NCBI RefSeq assembly: GCF_034424545.1
Contig: NZ_CP139971.1
Coordinates: forward strand, 2,230,375-2,294,374
DNA length: 64,000 nt
DNA from: Trinickia caryophylli
GTDB lineage: Bacteria; Pseudomonadota; Gammaproteobacteria; Burkholderiales; Burkholderiaceae
Direction: 5' to 3'
A program made the position numbers and the translations under genes. The first letter of the stretch is position 1; every line of letters starts with the position of its first letter. Positions 1 through 23,300 of the stretch are shown piece after piece. The notes beneath the pieces were generated by a model. It did no database searches, had not been told where the DNA came from, and worked only from the letters and a program-made list of their open reading frames with translations.

Positions 1-564
1 GCGAACCGCCGGCACTTCCGTACGGCGTTCGTCTGCGAACGGCTGGGCGCGCGCACCCACTGGCCCGGCGTGACGGGTTTCCTGACATTGCCGGCGCTCG
101 AGCTGCTCGCGCCCGATTTCATGGAGCGCGAGATATTCACCTGCGGCCCGGCACCGTACATGAGCGCCGTGCGCACGATGCTCGCCGAAGCGGGATTCGA
201 CAGCAGCCGGTATCACGAGGAAAGCTTTTCGTTCGAAACGCTGGCCGAGCCCGCTTCCGCGCCGGCTGAGAATACGCCTGAGGATGCGAGCGATCCGACC
301 GGTTCCTTCACGGTGACCTTTGCGAAAAGCGCGCGGGAAATCGAATGCGGGCCCACGCAGCACGTGCTCGACGCCGCGCGGCAAGCCGGCGTGCGGCTGC
401 CGGCATCGTGCACGCAAGGCATGTGCGGCACCTGCAAGGTGAAGCTCGTCGCCGGGCAGGTGGAGATGAAGCATAACGGCGGCATTCGTCAGCGCGAAAT
501 CGACCAGGGAATGGTGCTGCTGTGCTGCAGCAAGCCGTTGTCGGATCTCGTCATCGACAAGTAA
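1..564 (+). CDS. gbcB: Glycine betaine demethylase reductase subunit GbcB (5' truncated)
   Basis: C-terminal part of an FAD/[2Fe-2S] oxidoreductase; the frame is open from base 1, so the N-terminus lies outside the window. The end of the ferredoxin-reductase NAD-binding fold is visible (EREIFTCGPAPYMSAVR). After a linker comes a plant-type ferredoxin domain with cysteines spaced C-x4-C-x2-C (CTQGMCGTC) and a last cysteine in LLCCSKP. In the GbcAB family this subunit passes electrons from NAD(P)H to the Rieske oxygenase GbcA, which demethylates glycine betaine to dimethylglycine. The betaine-binding protein and purU downstream fit that pathway. A related stachydrine or carnitine-type reductase is the main alternative. 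Confidence 0.85.
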   Translation, partial: ANRRHFRTAFVCERLGARTHWPGVTGFLTLPALELLAPDFMEREIFTCGPAPYMSAVRTMLAEAGFDSSRYHEESFSFETLAEPASAPAENTPEDASDPTGSFTVTFAKSAREIECGPTQHVLDAARQAGVRLPASCTQGMCGTCKVKLVAGQVEMKHNGGIRQREIDQGMVLLCCSKPLSDLVIDK

Positions 565-676
565 GCCCGCGCGCGTCGTTTACGAGCAAGCAGGCGTCGG
601 AAACCGCACACCATCGGCATTTATGGCTACGGAATCTAAGGGCTCCACTATGCATAAATGCTCAGGAGGCCTGAAG

Positions 677-1543
677 ATGAAGCTGATCAAACACCTGCTG
701 CTCGCCGCGTCGGCGACGGCGCTTTTCGCCGCGATGGTGGTGCCGGCCGCAGCCGATACCAAGCCGACCATCAAGATCGGCTATGTCGAAGGCTGGGACG
801 ACAGCGTGGCAACGTCGAACGTCGCCGCTACCATCATCGAAAAGCGTCTGGGCTACCCGGTGAAGCTCGTGCCGGTGGCGGCAGGCGTGATGTGGGAGGG
901 GGTGGCGCGCGGCGACCTCGACGCGACGCTGTCCGCGTGGCTGCCCGTGACGCAGGGCGCCTACTGGAAGCGCTTTCAAGACAAGGTCGTCGATCTCGGC
1001 CCGAATTTTACCGATGCGAAAATCGGCCTGATCGTACCGGCCGATGCGAAGGTCAATTCGATCGCCGACCTCGAGGGGCAAAAGGAGGCCTTCGGCGGGC
1101 GCATCGTCGGCATCGACGCGGGCGCGGGCGTGATGGCCAAGACGGCCGACGCCATCAAGGCGTACAAGATCGGCTACCAGTTGATGCCGAGTTCGGGCAG
1201 CGCCATGACGGCTGAGCTCGCCCGCGACATCAATATGAAGAAACCAGTCGTGGTGACGGGTTGGGCGCCGCATTGGATGTTCGCGAAGTGGAAGCTCAAA
1301 TTCCTCGAAGATCCGAAGAAGGTGTACGGTGAGGCGGAGCACGTCGATAGCGTGATCAACCCTGAACTCGAGAAGAAGGCGCCCGAAGTCGTCGCGTTCC
1401 TGAAGAAGTTCCAGTGGAAGACCGGGCAGATCGACAGCGTGATGCTCGCCGCGCAAAACGGCAAGAAACCGCCCGAGGCAGCCAACGCATGGCTTTCGGC
1501 GCATCCCGACCAAGTCAACGAGTGGCTGGCCGGAACGAAATAA
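677..1543 (+). CDS. Glycine betaine/choline-type ABC transporter substrate-binding protein
   Basis: OpuAC-family periplasmic binding protein of 288 aa. The start at 677 is chosen because AGGAGG lies 7 nt upstream (664-669) and a clear signal peptide follows (MKLIKHLLLAAS ... PAAA-DT). Aromatic residues that form the quaternary-ammonium cage in this family are recognisable in GYVEGWDDSV, WLPVTQGAYW and GWAPHWMF. No permease or ATPase gene is adjacent, so it is an orphan binding protein of the CbcX/BetX/CaiX kind that borrows a transporter encoded elsewhere. It lies 112 bp after gbcB on the same strand, which suggests uptake of the compound that GbcAB degrades. The exact ligand (betaine, choline or carnitine) cannot be read from the sequence. 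Confidence 0.88.
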   Translation: MKLIKHLLLAASATALFAAMVVPAAADTKPTIKIGYVEGWDDSVATSNVAATIIEKRLGYPVKLVPVAAGVMWEGVARGDLDATLSAWLPVTQGAYWKRFQDKVVDLGPNFTDAKIGLIVPADAKVNSIADLEGQKEAFGGRIVGIDAGAGVMAKTADAIKAYKIGYQLMPSSGSAMTAELARDINMKKPVVVTGWAPHWMFAKWKLKFLEDPKKVYGEAEHVDSVINPELEKKAPEVVAFLKKFQWKTGQIDSVMLAAQNGKKPPEAANAWLSAHPDQVNEWLAGTK

Positions 1544-1590
1544 AGCGGGTCTGCGCTCTCCTCGTTTCTTCCGCCTGCTCGTAGTGCGCG

Positions 1591-1625
1591 CCGCACCCGG
1601 ATGATTGTCCGGCGTGCGGTTTTTT
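1591..1625 (+). terminator. Rho-independent terminator after the betaine-binding gene
   Basis: Arms CCGCAC/CCGG and CCGG/GTGCGG form a GC-rich stem with one bulged base and an 8-nt loop, followed directly by six T residues. It sits about 50 bp after the stop codon at 1543. Confidence 0.85.
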
Positions 1626-1780
1626 ACGTCGGTGCGATAGATGCGATAAATGAGGTAGATGCCGTACGCGCCGAAGGGGCACCGATGGTTGGCGGCGCGC
1701 CGGCGCTTAAGTTAGCCGACGCTCGGTGCGCACCGCCGCCTATGCGCGCGGTTGCCACGCGCTGCTTGCTGCTGCCGCGT

Positions 1781-2659
1781 TTACTGCAGCACAACCGTGC
1801 GTTCGCCGTTGATGAAGATCCGCCGCTCGATATAGGCTTTGACGGCGCGGGCGAGCGTGATGCATTCGACGTCGCGTCCGACGGCAAGGAGCCGCTCGGG
1901 GCTGTGCGAATGGTCGACGCGCTCGACTGCCTGCTCGATGATCGGCCCTTCGTCGAGATCGTCGGTGACGAAATGCGCCGTCGCGCCGATCAGCTTTACG
2001 CCACGCGCGTGCGCCTGGTGATAGGGCTTCGCGCCTTTGAAACCGGGCAGGAACGAGTGGTGGATATTGATGGCGCGGCCGGCGAGCCGGCGGCTCGTTT
2101 CGGCGGAGAGAATCTGCATGTAGCGGGCGAGCACCATCAGTTCCGCGCCGCTCGATTCGAACAGTTCGAGAAGACGCGTTTCTTGCTGCGCCTTCGTGTC
2201 GGGCGTGACCGGAAGATGGTGAAACGGCAGACCGTGTTGCGCGGCGAGCGGCTCGAGCGCGGAGTGGTTCGACGCCACGCCCACGATGTCCATTGCCAGT
2301 TCGCCCATGCGCCAGCGAAAGAGAAGATCGCTCAGGCAGTGCTCGAGTTTCGACACCATGATGAGCACCGTCGGCCGCACGCTGGCGTCGTGAATGTCCC
2401 ACTGCATGTCGAATTCGCGCGCGATCGGTGCGAACGCCGTTTTCAGCACGTTCACATCGAGCGGGACGTCGTTATCGTGGATGCCGTGGAAGACGCAGCG
2501 CATGAAAAAGCGCCTGCAGCTTTCGTCGTCGAACACGGTCAGCTCATCGATGTAGCCGTGATGGCGGTCGAGCAGGCCGACAACGGCGGCTACCTGTCCG
2601 GCGGTGCTGGGGGCGGCGAGCGTCAGCACGAACTGACGCGGGCGGTCGGGCGAGAGCAT
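1781..2659 (-). CDS. purU: Formyltetrahydrofolate deformylase PurU
   Basis: 292-aa protein with an N-terminal ACT-like region followed by a formyl-transferase fold, the usual PurU layout and length (280-295 aa). The catalytic region is recognisable: INIHHSFLPGFKGAKPY and the later HFVTDDLDEGPII. It hydrolyses 10-formyl-THF to formate and THF. The start at 2659 is chosen because AAAGGA lies about 5 nt upstream; ATG 2665 is two codons earlier but has no spacing for that site. Betaine demethylation produces one-carbon units, and purU is commonly found in betaine/sarcosine catabolic loci, so its place near gbcB fits. It lies downstream of the giant NRPS on the same strand, with a probable terminator between them. 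Confidence 0.92.
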   Translation of the reverse strand: MLSPDRPRQFVLTLAAPSTAGQVAAVVGLLDRHHGYIDELTVFDDESCRRFFMRCVFHGIHDNDVPLDVNVLKTAFAPIAREFDMQWDIHDASVRPTVLIMVSKLEHCLSDLLFRWRMGELAMDIVGVASNHSALEPLAAQHGLPFHHLPVTPDTKAQQETRLLELFESSGAELMVLARYMQILSAETSRRLAGRAINIHHSFLPGFKGAKPYHQAHARGVKLIGATAHFVTDDLDEGPIIEQAVERVDHSHSPERLLAVGRDVECITLARAVKAYIERRIFINGERTVVLQ

Positions 2660-2730
2660 GCGCATCCTTTGGTACCTCGAAAGATCGGTGGCGCGGGCGA
2701 AGCTGCCGCCTCGCCCGCGGATGCGCAAGT

Positions 2731-2768
2731 AAAACAGGCGCCGCCGGCCGGGGATAGAACCGGGGCGC
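2731..2768 (-). terminator. Candidate terminator downstream of the NRPS
   Basis: Read on the minus strand, GGCGCC-CCGG pairs with CCGG-(C)GGCGCC around a short loop and is followed by TGTTTT. It lies 45 bp past the NRPS stop codon and before purU. The stem has mismatches, so this is a candidate only. Confidence 0.45.
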
Positions 2769-2812
2769 CGTCGGCGTGGTATCGGTACGTCAATGCATGG
2801 CGTACGCTCGGC

Positions 2813-18184
<15,372 letters not shown>

Positions 18185-18307
18185 GAAATATCCCTCCCCA
18201 AAACAGACGACGCGGCTCGCGCGGGCACGGATAATCCCCACGTAAATGGCTGGAGCCCACGCGGTCGATGATTTTCAGCTGATCGCCGATCAGACGAGCG
18301 CCGGCAA

Positions 18308-18326
18308 CCGGCTCCTTACGAGCCGG
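18308..18326. promoter_or_regulatory. Perfect 7-bp hairpin in the NRPS 5' leader
   Basis: CCGGCTC and GAGCCGG flank a 5-nt loop (CTTAC). It lies between the stop of the small upstream ORF (18374) and the NRPS start. There is no T-run on the transcribed strand, so it is not a simple terminator; it might stabilise the mRNA or modulate translation. Confidence 0.4.
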
Positions 18327-18373
18327 CAGACGTTTAGATGTGGCGATCCTGGCGGGTTACGAGCGGAGGGTAG

Positions 18374-18616
18374 TTATCCGCTTTGAGGCGAAGACATGGA
18401 AATCCCTGTCTTGTTCGGAAAATAATTCTCAACGTCCGCGGCAACGTGCGCAATTACCGATTCCGCGCGCATGGCGCTGGCCGTTGTGATGACGGCCTGC
18501 CCTGGCGATGCCTGCCGCGTGACACGGATATGGCCATTGGGGTACTGCCTTGCCCTCGGAGTGAACACGGAGATAAATGCGCCGAACATTGCGCGTGCGC
18601 AATTTGCTTCGTGCAT
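18374..18616 (-). CDS. Small 80-aa protein upstream of the NRPS, function unknown
   Basis: Not recognised. The start at 18616 is strongly supported by AGGAGG 5 nt upstream on the minus strand; a second ATG at 18620 is too close to that site. The protein begins MHEANCARAMFGAFISVF and carries a stretch TRQASPGQAVITTASAMRAE followed by an alanine- and valine-rich segment (SVIAHVAADVENYF). It has no clear signal peptide, membrane helix or known motif. It lies 189 bp upstream of the NRPS start in the same direction, so the two are probably co-transcribed. It could be a small conserved partner of the synthetase or a translated leader. It is not an MbtH-like protein, because the conserved tryptophans of that family are absent. 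Confidence 0.6.
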   Translation of the reverse strand: MHEANCARAMFGAFISVFTPRARQYPNGHIRVTRQASPGQAVITTASAMRAESVIAHVAADVENYFPNKTGISMSSPQSG

Positions 18617-18722
18617 GCATGCCTCCTGTCAGTTTGAACCTCAGGTATTCTTTCTTCTTGTGGCGTTCGTAAGCTAGCAAAAATCGCATCGATATGCAAA
18701 CGGTATATGCGCAGTTTTGGTT

Positions 18723-18745
18723 CGGTAAATACGCATGATTTACGG
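18723..18745. promoter_or_regulatory. 23-bp dyad in the AT-rich NRPS promoter region
   Basis: CGGTAAAT and ATTTACGG flank 7 nt; the arms pair at 7 of 8 positions. It lies about 110 bp upstream of the small ORF start, in the most AT-rich stretch of this part of the window (roughly 18640-18800). It is a candidate operator for the NRPS transcript. The 300-bp gap 18617-18919 otherwise holds only this promoter region; I could not fix a -35/-10 pair with confidence. Confidence 0.4.
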
Positions 18746-18919
18746 TATCGTTGCCGATGGAAAATGACGTTTTTATAAAAACCTATTAGACAGACGCGTT
18801 CGTTGCGGAAAAAAATGGAATTGAGCGCGGTGGAAATATGGAGGACGGAAATTATTACGCCGCGTCCGGTCGCGAACATCGGCGTATTGATGCATCAGCG
18901 TATTGTCGAATTTGCCGCC

Positions 18920-19510
18920 CTATTCCGTGGACGACCGTGTCGGGGAAACGTCCATCGCAAGGCCGCAGAACCAGCCCTTCGACTGATCGTCGCTCGACGT
19001 ATCCCACTCCGCTTTTCTGCCCAACACGCGATCGCAGGGCTCCGGCAATGGCGGGAGCGGATCGGCCGCCGTGCAGATCGGCGCTCGGGCATCGGCAGTG
19101 ACGCGCCCGTGCGGCACCGGCGGCATCCGATCATCGGTGCTTCGATCGTCTGCTCGGTCTGGGGCGCGCCGTGGGTCGTCGTTTTTCCGTGCCAATTCGC
19201 TCGCTTGTCGCCGTAATTCGGCGATTCTCGATCGGTACCAGCCGAGCAGGCAGTCATGATCGGTGCAATTCTGCTCGCGCCACACCCATTTACTGTCGCT
19301 GTCCGCAACCAACGCACGCCGGTCGCTCGTTTGCCGGCGCAGCCGCTTGAAGAGATCACCGAGCTCATCGTCGAGTGTCGAGAGGTCCGCGTGAGTGCAG
19401 ATCGTTTTTTCGGCGACGGAATGGCCTCGGCGGCAGTCGAAACTGGCGGCGTGAGCGGGGAGTTGGGCAAGCAAAACGATGGCGAAGCAGGCGTACTTGA
19501 CGAGTTTCAT
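18920..19510 (-). CDS. Periplasmic LprI-like (DUF1311) protein with low-complexity tail
   Basis: 196 aa from ATG 19510, chosen because MKLVKYACFAIVLLAQLPAHA is a good signal peptide. The mature N-terminus (ASFDCRRGHSVAEKTICTHA) and the later KWVWREQNC and CLLGWYRSRI segments match the DUF1311/LprI-N pattern of paired cysteines and a central helix bundle. Members are secreted proteins, and some inhibit lysozyme. The second half is rich in Asp, Arg and Pro and carries two more cysteine pairs; I do not recognise it. It is transcribed away from a separate AT-rich region and need not belong to the NRPS locus. Confidence 0.7.
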   Translation of the reverse strand: MKLVKYACFAIVLLAQLPAHAASFDCRRGHSVAEKTICTHADLSTLDDELGDLFKRLRRQTSDRRALVADSDSKWVWREQNCTDHDCLLGWYRSRIAELRRQASELARKNDDPRRAPDRADDRSTDDRMPPVPHGRVTADARAPICTAADPLPPLPEPCDRVLGRKAEWDTSSDDQSKGWFCGLAMDVSPTRSSTE

Positions 19511-19661
19511 GCTGGAGGGTGCAGCGTTCAGGACCGATACCGCATGATCGGCCTGCGGCCATCCTCCTGGTGGCTCGATCAAAAGAGCGTTTTCTCGATT
19601 GCTTACGAGATATTGCCGGCCGGCACACCGCTGCGCCGCCGCGGGCTGGCGGAGGCGCGGC

Positions 19662-19964
19662 TCAGGCTGCGCACGCCTCCGCCGTTTCGCCTTGCTGTAA
19701 AAAGGCTTCTACTGAAATCATGGCTGATGCGTTGGCGGGTGCGGGTCGTTCCGCTGGGCGGAATACGGCATCGCCGCGCCGGATCGCTCGACGCGAGACA
19801 ACGCAGGTTCCCGACGAATTGGCCGAGCGGCGGCGCCAGCGCTGTTCGCCGTAATGGCAGCGCCCCGGCTCCACCCAGCGAATGATGAGCGTATGCTCGG
19901 ATTGCTCGAGAATCTCGATCTGGACGCGGCTCAGGTCTAGGGCGGAAGATTTTTTAGTCCTCAT
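19662..19964 (-). CDS. DUF3331 domain protein
   Basis: 100 aa. The start at 19964 is set by AAGGAG 5-6 nt upstream. The core IIRWVEPGRCHYGEQRWRRR followed by a segment ending in GDAVFRP and ANASAMI is the signature of DUF3331, a short family largely confined to Burkholderia and relatives. Function is unknown. The single Cys-His pair in GRCHYG and the second Cys further on (TCVVSRR) could bind metal, but that is speculation. It stands alone, facing away from amt. Confidence 0.75.
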   Translation of the reverse strand: MRTKKSSALDLSRVQIEILEQSEHTLIIRWVEPGRCHYGEQRWRRRSANSSGTCVVSRRAIRRGDAVFRPAERPAPANASAMISVEAFLQQGETAEACAA

Positions 19965-20465
19965 TGCTGCTCCTTGAAACGAGCCCCCTAAATGTATTCG
20001 CCCGCGCGGGCCGCGAACATCGTTATATCGGTAGAAACACAATTCTCGAATCAGCAATAATGACGGCTCGTTACGGCGGATTTACGCTATTGTTCGCTAT
20101 TCTCGACTAATGAGCGAAACCCTGTCGGACAAGCTGCCAAAGGCTCACTGTCTCGCCTTTCAATTGCAATACAGCGCGGCAGGAAAGGAGCACCTGCCAA
20201 ACGATGGGGCCGCAGCCATCCCCGTGCTATCCACGGTGGGCGTCGCACCATCGAAGGGAGTGCGTGATTGGTGCGGCAGGCGCGATGATAGTGCATCTAT
20301 GGCACTTTAGCGGTGCAAGTGCGCAAGGCAGAAGCCCCCTGCATTCCGGCACGTCAGCCCGTGCATCCGTGCGATCAGCTGGAATGCACTGTCTTCGCGC
20401 ATTTATCCCCAATATGGTACGTATCTTGCGTCCGTTGCCCAATTTTTGCGCGTGGCGCGGCGTTT
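19965..20465. other. Divergent intergenic region between the DUF3331 gene and amt
   Basis: About 500 bp with no supported gene. It must hold the promoters of both flanking genes. A TGGCAC followed by TGCAA near 20300-20320 resembles a sigma-54 site, but the spacing between its GG and GC elements is 12 instead of 10. No other signal was identified. Confidence 0.5.
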
Positions 20466-21668
20466 ATGAACGAATTGAAGTCCAGTGCGGATACGCTTTT
20501 TCTTCTTCTTGGCGCAGTGATGGTGCTTGCGATGCACGCCGGCTTCGCCTTTCTCGAGCTCGGCACCGTTCGCCAGAAAAACCAGGTCAATGCGCTCGTC
20601 AAGATCATCGTCGACTTTGCTGTCTCGACTATTGCCTATTTCTTCATCGGCTATTCCGTTGCCTATGGCGTACAGTTTTTTGGCGATGCCGCGACGCTCT
20701 CAGCCCACAACGGTTATGCGCTCGTTCGCTTTTTCTTTTTGCTGACCTTTGCCGCTGCTATTCCCGCGATCGTTTCGGGCGGCATCGCGGAACGCGCGCG
20801 CTTCAACTCGCAGTTGTGCGCCACGTTCGCGCTCGTCGGCTTTGTTTATCCGTTTTTCGAGGGCATCGCGTGGAACGACCGGTTCGGCCTGCAATCGTGG
20901 CTGACCACGGTGCTCGGCGCCCCTTTTCATGATTTCGCGGGCTCGGTCGTCGTCCATGCTTTCGGCGGCTGGGTGGCCTTACCCGCCGTGTTGTTGCTGG
21001 GCGCGCGGCGAGGCCGCTATCAGCGCGACGGCCGGGTCGCTGCGCACCCGCCTTCGAACATTCCGTTTCTGGCGCTTGGTGCCTGGGTGCTGGCGGTAGG
21101 CTGGTTCGGCTTCAACGTCATGAGCGCGCAAAGTCTCGACAAGATCAGCGGCCTCGTGGCCGTGAACTCGCTGATGGCAATGGTGGGCGGTACGCTGTCC
21201 GCCTGGGCAGCGGGCCGCAACGATCCCGGGTTCACCTATAACGGACCGCTCGCGGGGCTCGTTGCCGTGTGTGCGGGCTCGGACGTCATGCATCCGCTGG
21301 GCGCACTCATCACGGGTGCGATCGCGGGGGGGCTCTTCGTCTACATGTTCACCTGTGTCCAAAACCGCTGGCGCATCGACGATGTACTCGGCGTATGGCC
21401 GTTGCACGGGCTTTGCGGTGCGTGGGGCGGCATTGCGGCCGGCATTTTCGGCCAGCGCGCGCTTGGCGGCATCGGAGGCATCTCGCTCGTTGCCCAGATC
21501 GTGGGTACGTTGGCGGCGATCGTCGTCGCCGTGGCCGGTGGGGCGCTCGTCTACGGTCTTTTGCGCGCGACTGTCGGCATTCGCCTCGATGAAGAACAGG
21601 AATTCGACGGTGCCGATTTGTCGATCCACAAGATCAGCGCCACCCCCGAGCGCGAGACGGTGCGCTGA
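20466..21668 (+). CDS. amtB: Ammonium transporter (Amt family)
   Basis: 400 aa, eleven expected membrane helices, a short Amt form without the long N-terminal signal segment. The two pore histidines of the family are in VVVHAFGG and WPLHGLCGAWGG. It moves ammonium/ammonia across the inner membrane. ATG 20466 begins MNELKSSADTLFLLLGA, matching family N-termini; no strong ribosome binding site precedes it. Unlike many amt genes, it has no glnK beside it. The cytoplasmic tail (LDEEQEFDGADLSIHKISAT) matches the usual Amt C-terminal region. Confidence 0.93.
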   Translation: MNELKSSADTLFLLLGAVMVLAMHAGFAFLELGTVRQKNQVNALVKIIVDFAVSTIAYFFIGYSVAYGVQFFGDAATLSAHNGYALVRFFFLLTFAAAIPAIVSGGIAERARFNSQLCATFALVGFVYPFFEGIAWNDRFGLQSWLTTVLGAPFHDFAGSVVVHAFGGWVALPAVLLLGARRGRYQRDGRVAAHPPSNIPFLALGAWVLAVGWFGFNVMSAQSLDKISGLVAVNSLMAMVGGTLSAWAAGRNDPGFTYNGPLAGLVAVCAGSDVMHPLGALITGAIAGGLFVYMFTCVQNRWRIDDVLGVWPLHGLCGAWGGIAAGIFGQRALGGIGGISLVAQIVGTLAAIVVAVAGGALVYGLLRATVGIRLDEEQEFDGADLSIHKISATPERETVR

Positions 21669-21744
21669 GACGATCGATGACGTGCCACGCGCCGGCCCGC
21701 GCACAGTGGGGCGAATCCTGCATCAGTGCGCGGAGTCGACGCAG

Positions 21745-21809
21745 CATCAACCACTTACGGTGCGTGTCCGCAGCTTGTCCACAGGCTTGCCAACAAAAAC
21801 TGGGGATAA
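21745..21809. repeat. 65-bp direct repeat, copy 1, with DnaA-box-like sites
   Basis: Differs from 21886-21950 at only about three positions (offset 141). Contains TTGTCCACA (21775-21783) and TTATCCCCA on the opposite strand (21801-21809), each one base from the DnaA box TTATCCACA. Lies in the 328-bp gap between the convergent ends of amt and the GGDEF gene. Confidence 0.85.
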
Positions 21810-21885
21810 GTCTGCCGGCGCGCGGCGGCAGTCGAAAGCCCGCAGCGGCTGCCCCGCGCGCGTCAGCACCGCGTACTCGTTGTGC

Positions 21886-21950
21886 CATCAACCACTTACG
21901 GCGTGTGTCCGCAGCTTGTCCACAGGCTTGCCAACAAAATCTGGGGATAA
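21886..21950. repeat. 65-bp direct repeat, copy 2, with DnaA-box-like sites
   Basis: Second copy of the 21745-21809 element, same orientation, 76 bp downstream of the first. The DnaA-like nonamers are at 21916-21924 and 21942-21950. Apart from the two repeats, the amt-GGDEF gap (21669-21996) shows nothing I recognise. Confidence 0.85.
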
Positions 21951-21996
21951 ATCCGGTGAGCCGCCAGCGCGGGTGCGACATGAGCGGTAGCGGCGT

Positions 21997-23142
21997 TCAA
22001 GCCGCAAGCGACCAGCGTGTCTTGCCTCCCGCTTTCGCAAGATAGAGCGCGGCGTCGGCTTTTTGCAGCGCCGTATCGAGCCCATCGGCGCCGTTTTCGA
22101 CGAGTGCGATGCCAATGCTCGCGCTGACTTTGACGGTAGTCGCGGGGCCCAGCGCATAAGGCTTGGAGACTTTCTCGATCAGCGTATCCGCCAGGCGGCT
22201 CACGTGTATGTCGTGCGAGATCCGCGCAAGCATCACGAATTCGTCTCCACCGATACGCGCGACGAGGTCGCCGGCGCACAGCGTTGCGCGAAGGCGCTCC
22301 GCGACGGCAACGAGCAAGGCATCGCCGACGGCGTGGCCATATTGGTCATTGACGGGCTTGAAGCCGTCGAGATCGAGGTACAGCAAAGCGGTGCCGCAGC
22401 CCTCGGCCGCTGCCTGGACGTCCGTTAGCGATGCGAAGGCGTGCAGCAGGCCGGCGCGATTGGGCAAGCCCGTCAACGGATCGTGCCGCGCACGTCGATC
22501 GTTTTCGCGCTCGGCCTTCATCGTCGAGACGAGCAGTTTGTTGAGACGGAACGCGGCAATGCTCATCGCCGCCACGTAAAACGGGATTTGCAGCAGCGTC
22601 AGCAGCATGATCGGCTGACCGGAGAGCGCCGCAGCGGGGCAGCAGAGCCCGAGCGACAGCAGGATCATGACTGCGACGAGGCGTGGGGCGCCGAAGTTGC
22701 GAAAGCAGATGCCGCCGACCATCGCCGCGGCGGACAGGCACGAAAGCGAAGCCGCCACCCAGTCGCCGCTCAGCAGGCAGACGAACGCGCCATAGCCTAC
22801 GCTTGCGCCCCAAAACACGCCCAGCGTGATGTACCAGTCCGTTTGTGTGCGCCGGCCCGCGCGGGCGGCGCGACAGGCATCGACGAGCAACGCCAGCCGC
22901 GCCGAGCAGAGCACCACTTCGAGGATGACCCATCCGACGAAGAGCGGAGTCGGGTGGCGCAGCGCAATGACGAGCGACACCGCGATGGTATTGAGCACGC
23001 CGCCCGCGAAAATCGGCAGCGTGCCGAACAGGCTCGCAACGAGTGCAGCGCGGATGTCGTCAGGTACGTCCTCGCCCGCGTGGAGCAGCCATTGAGTCGT
23101 TTTCCAGCGCGGGAGGCTGAACGCGATCGTGCGTTCTGTCAT
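21997..23142 (-). CDS. Membrane-bound diguanylate cyclase (GGDEF)
   Basis: 381 aa. The N-terminal half has about five to six hydrophobic segments (residues 25-205) and no known sensor signature; the C-terminal half is a GGDEF domain beginning DPLTGLPNRAG. The active-site loop RIGGDEF is intact, so it should make cyclic di-GMP from two GTP. The inhibitory I-site RxxD that normally lies five residues before GGDEF reads CAGD, so the arginine is lost and product inhibition is probably weak. No EAL domain is present. A G-rich ribosome binding site (GAAGGG) lies about 9 nt before ATG 23142. Confidence 0.9.
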   Translation of the reverse strand: MTERTIAFSLPRWKTTQWLLHAGEDVPDDIRAALVASLFGTLPIFAGGVLNTIAVSLVIALRHPTPLFVGWVILEVVLCSARLALLVDACRAARAGRRTQTDWYITLGVFWGASVGYGAFVCLLSGDWVAASLSCLSAAAMVGGICFRNFGAPRLVAVMILLSLGLCCPAAALSGQPIMLLTLLQIPFYVAAMSIAAFRLNKLLVSTMKAERENDRRARHDPLTGLPNRAGLLHAFASLTDVQAAAEGCGTALLYLDLDGFKPVNDQYGHAVGDALLVAVAERLRATLCAGDLVARIGGDEFVMLARISHDIHVSRLADTLIEKVSKPYALGPATTVKVSASIGIALVENGADGLDTALQKADAALYLAKAGGKTRWSLAA

Positions 23143-23300
23143 CGGTGATTGCCCTTCGGTTGCCTACGCCGACGGGACAGGGGCGTCAATGCCGGCGTTG
23201 CCGCTTACATGGCGGCCCGCGGCGATCCCACGGGCCTACAACCGTATATCGGCCCCCAATCTGGAGATCTTGAGGGCAGGGCGGTGGAACAGGCGGTGCG

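Noticed and set aside
623..676. An earlier start for the betaine-binding protein at 623.
   Set aside because: It would put 18 residues before the signal peptide; ATG 677 has AGGAGG at ideal spacing.
18803..19216. A 137-codon plus-strand ORF opposite the LprI-like gene.
   Set aside because: Arg-rich translation without domains; the opposite strand encodes a signal peptide and a DUF1311 domain.
20290..20325. A sigma-54-like TGGCAC ... TGCAA upstream of amt.
   Set aside because: The distance between the GG and GC elements is 12 nt instead of the required 10.
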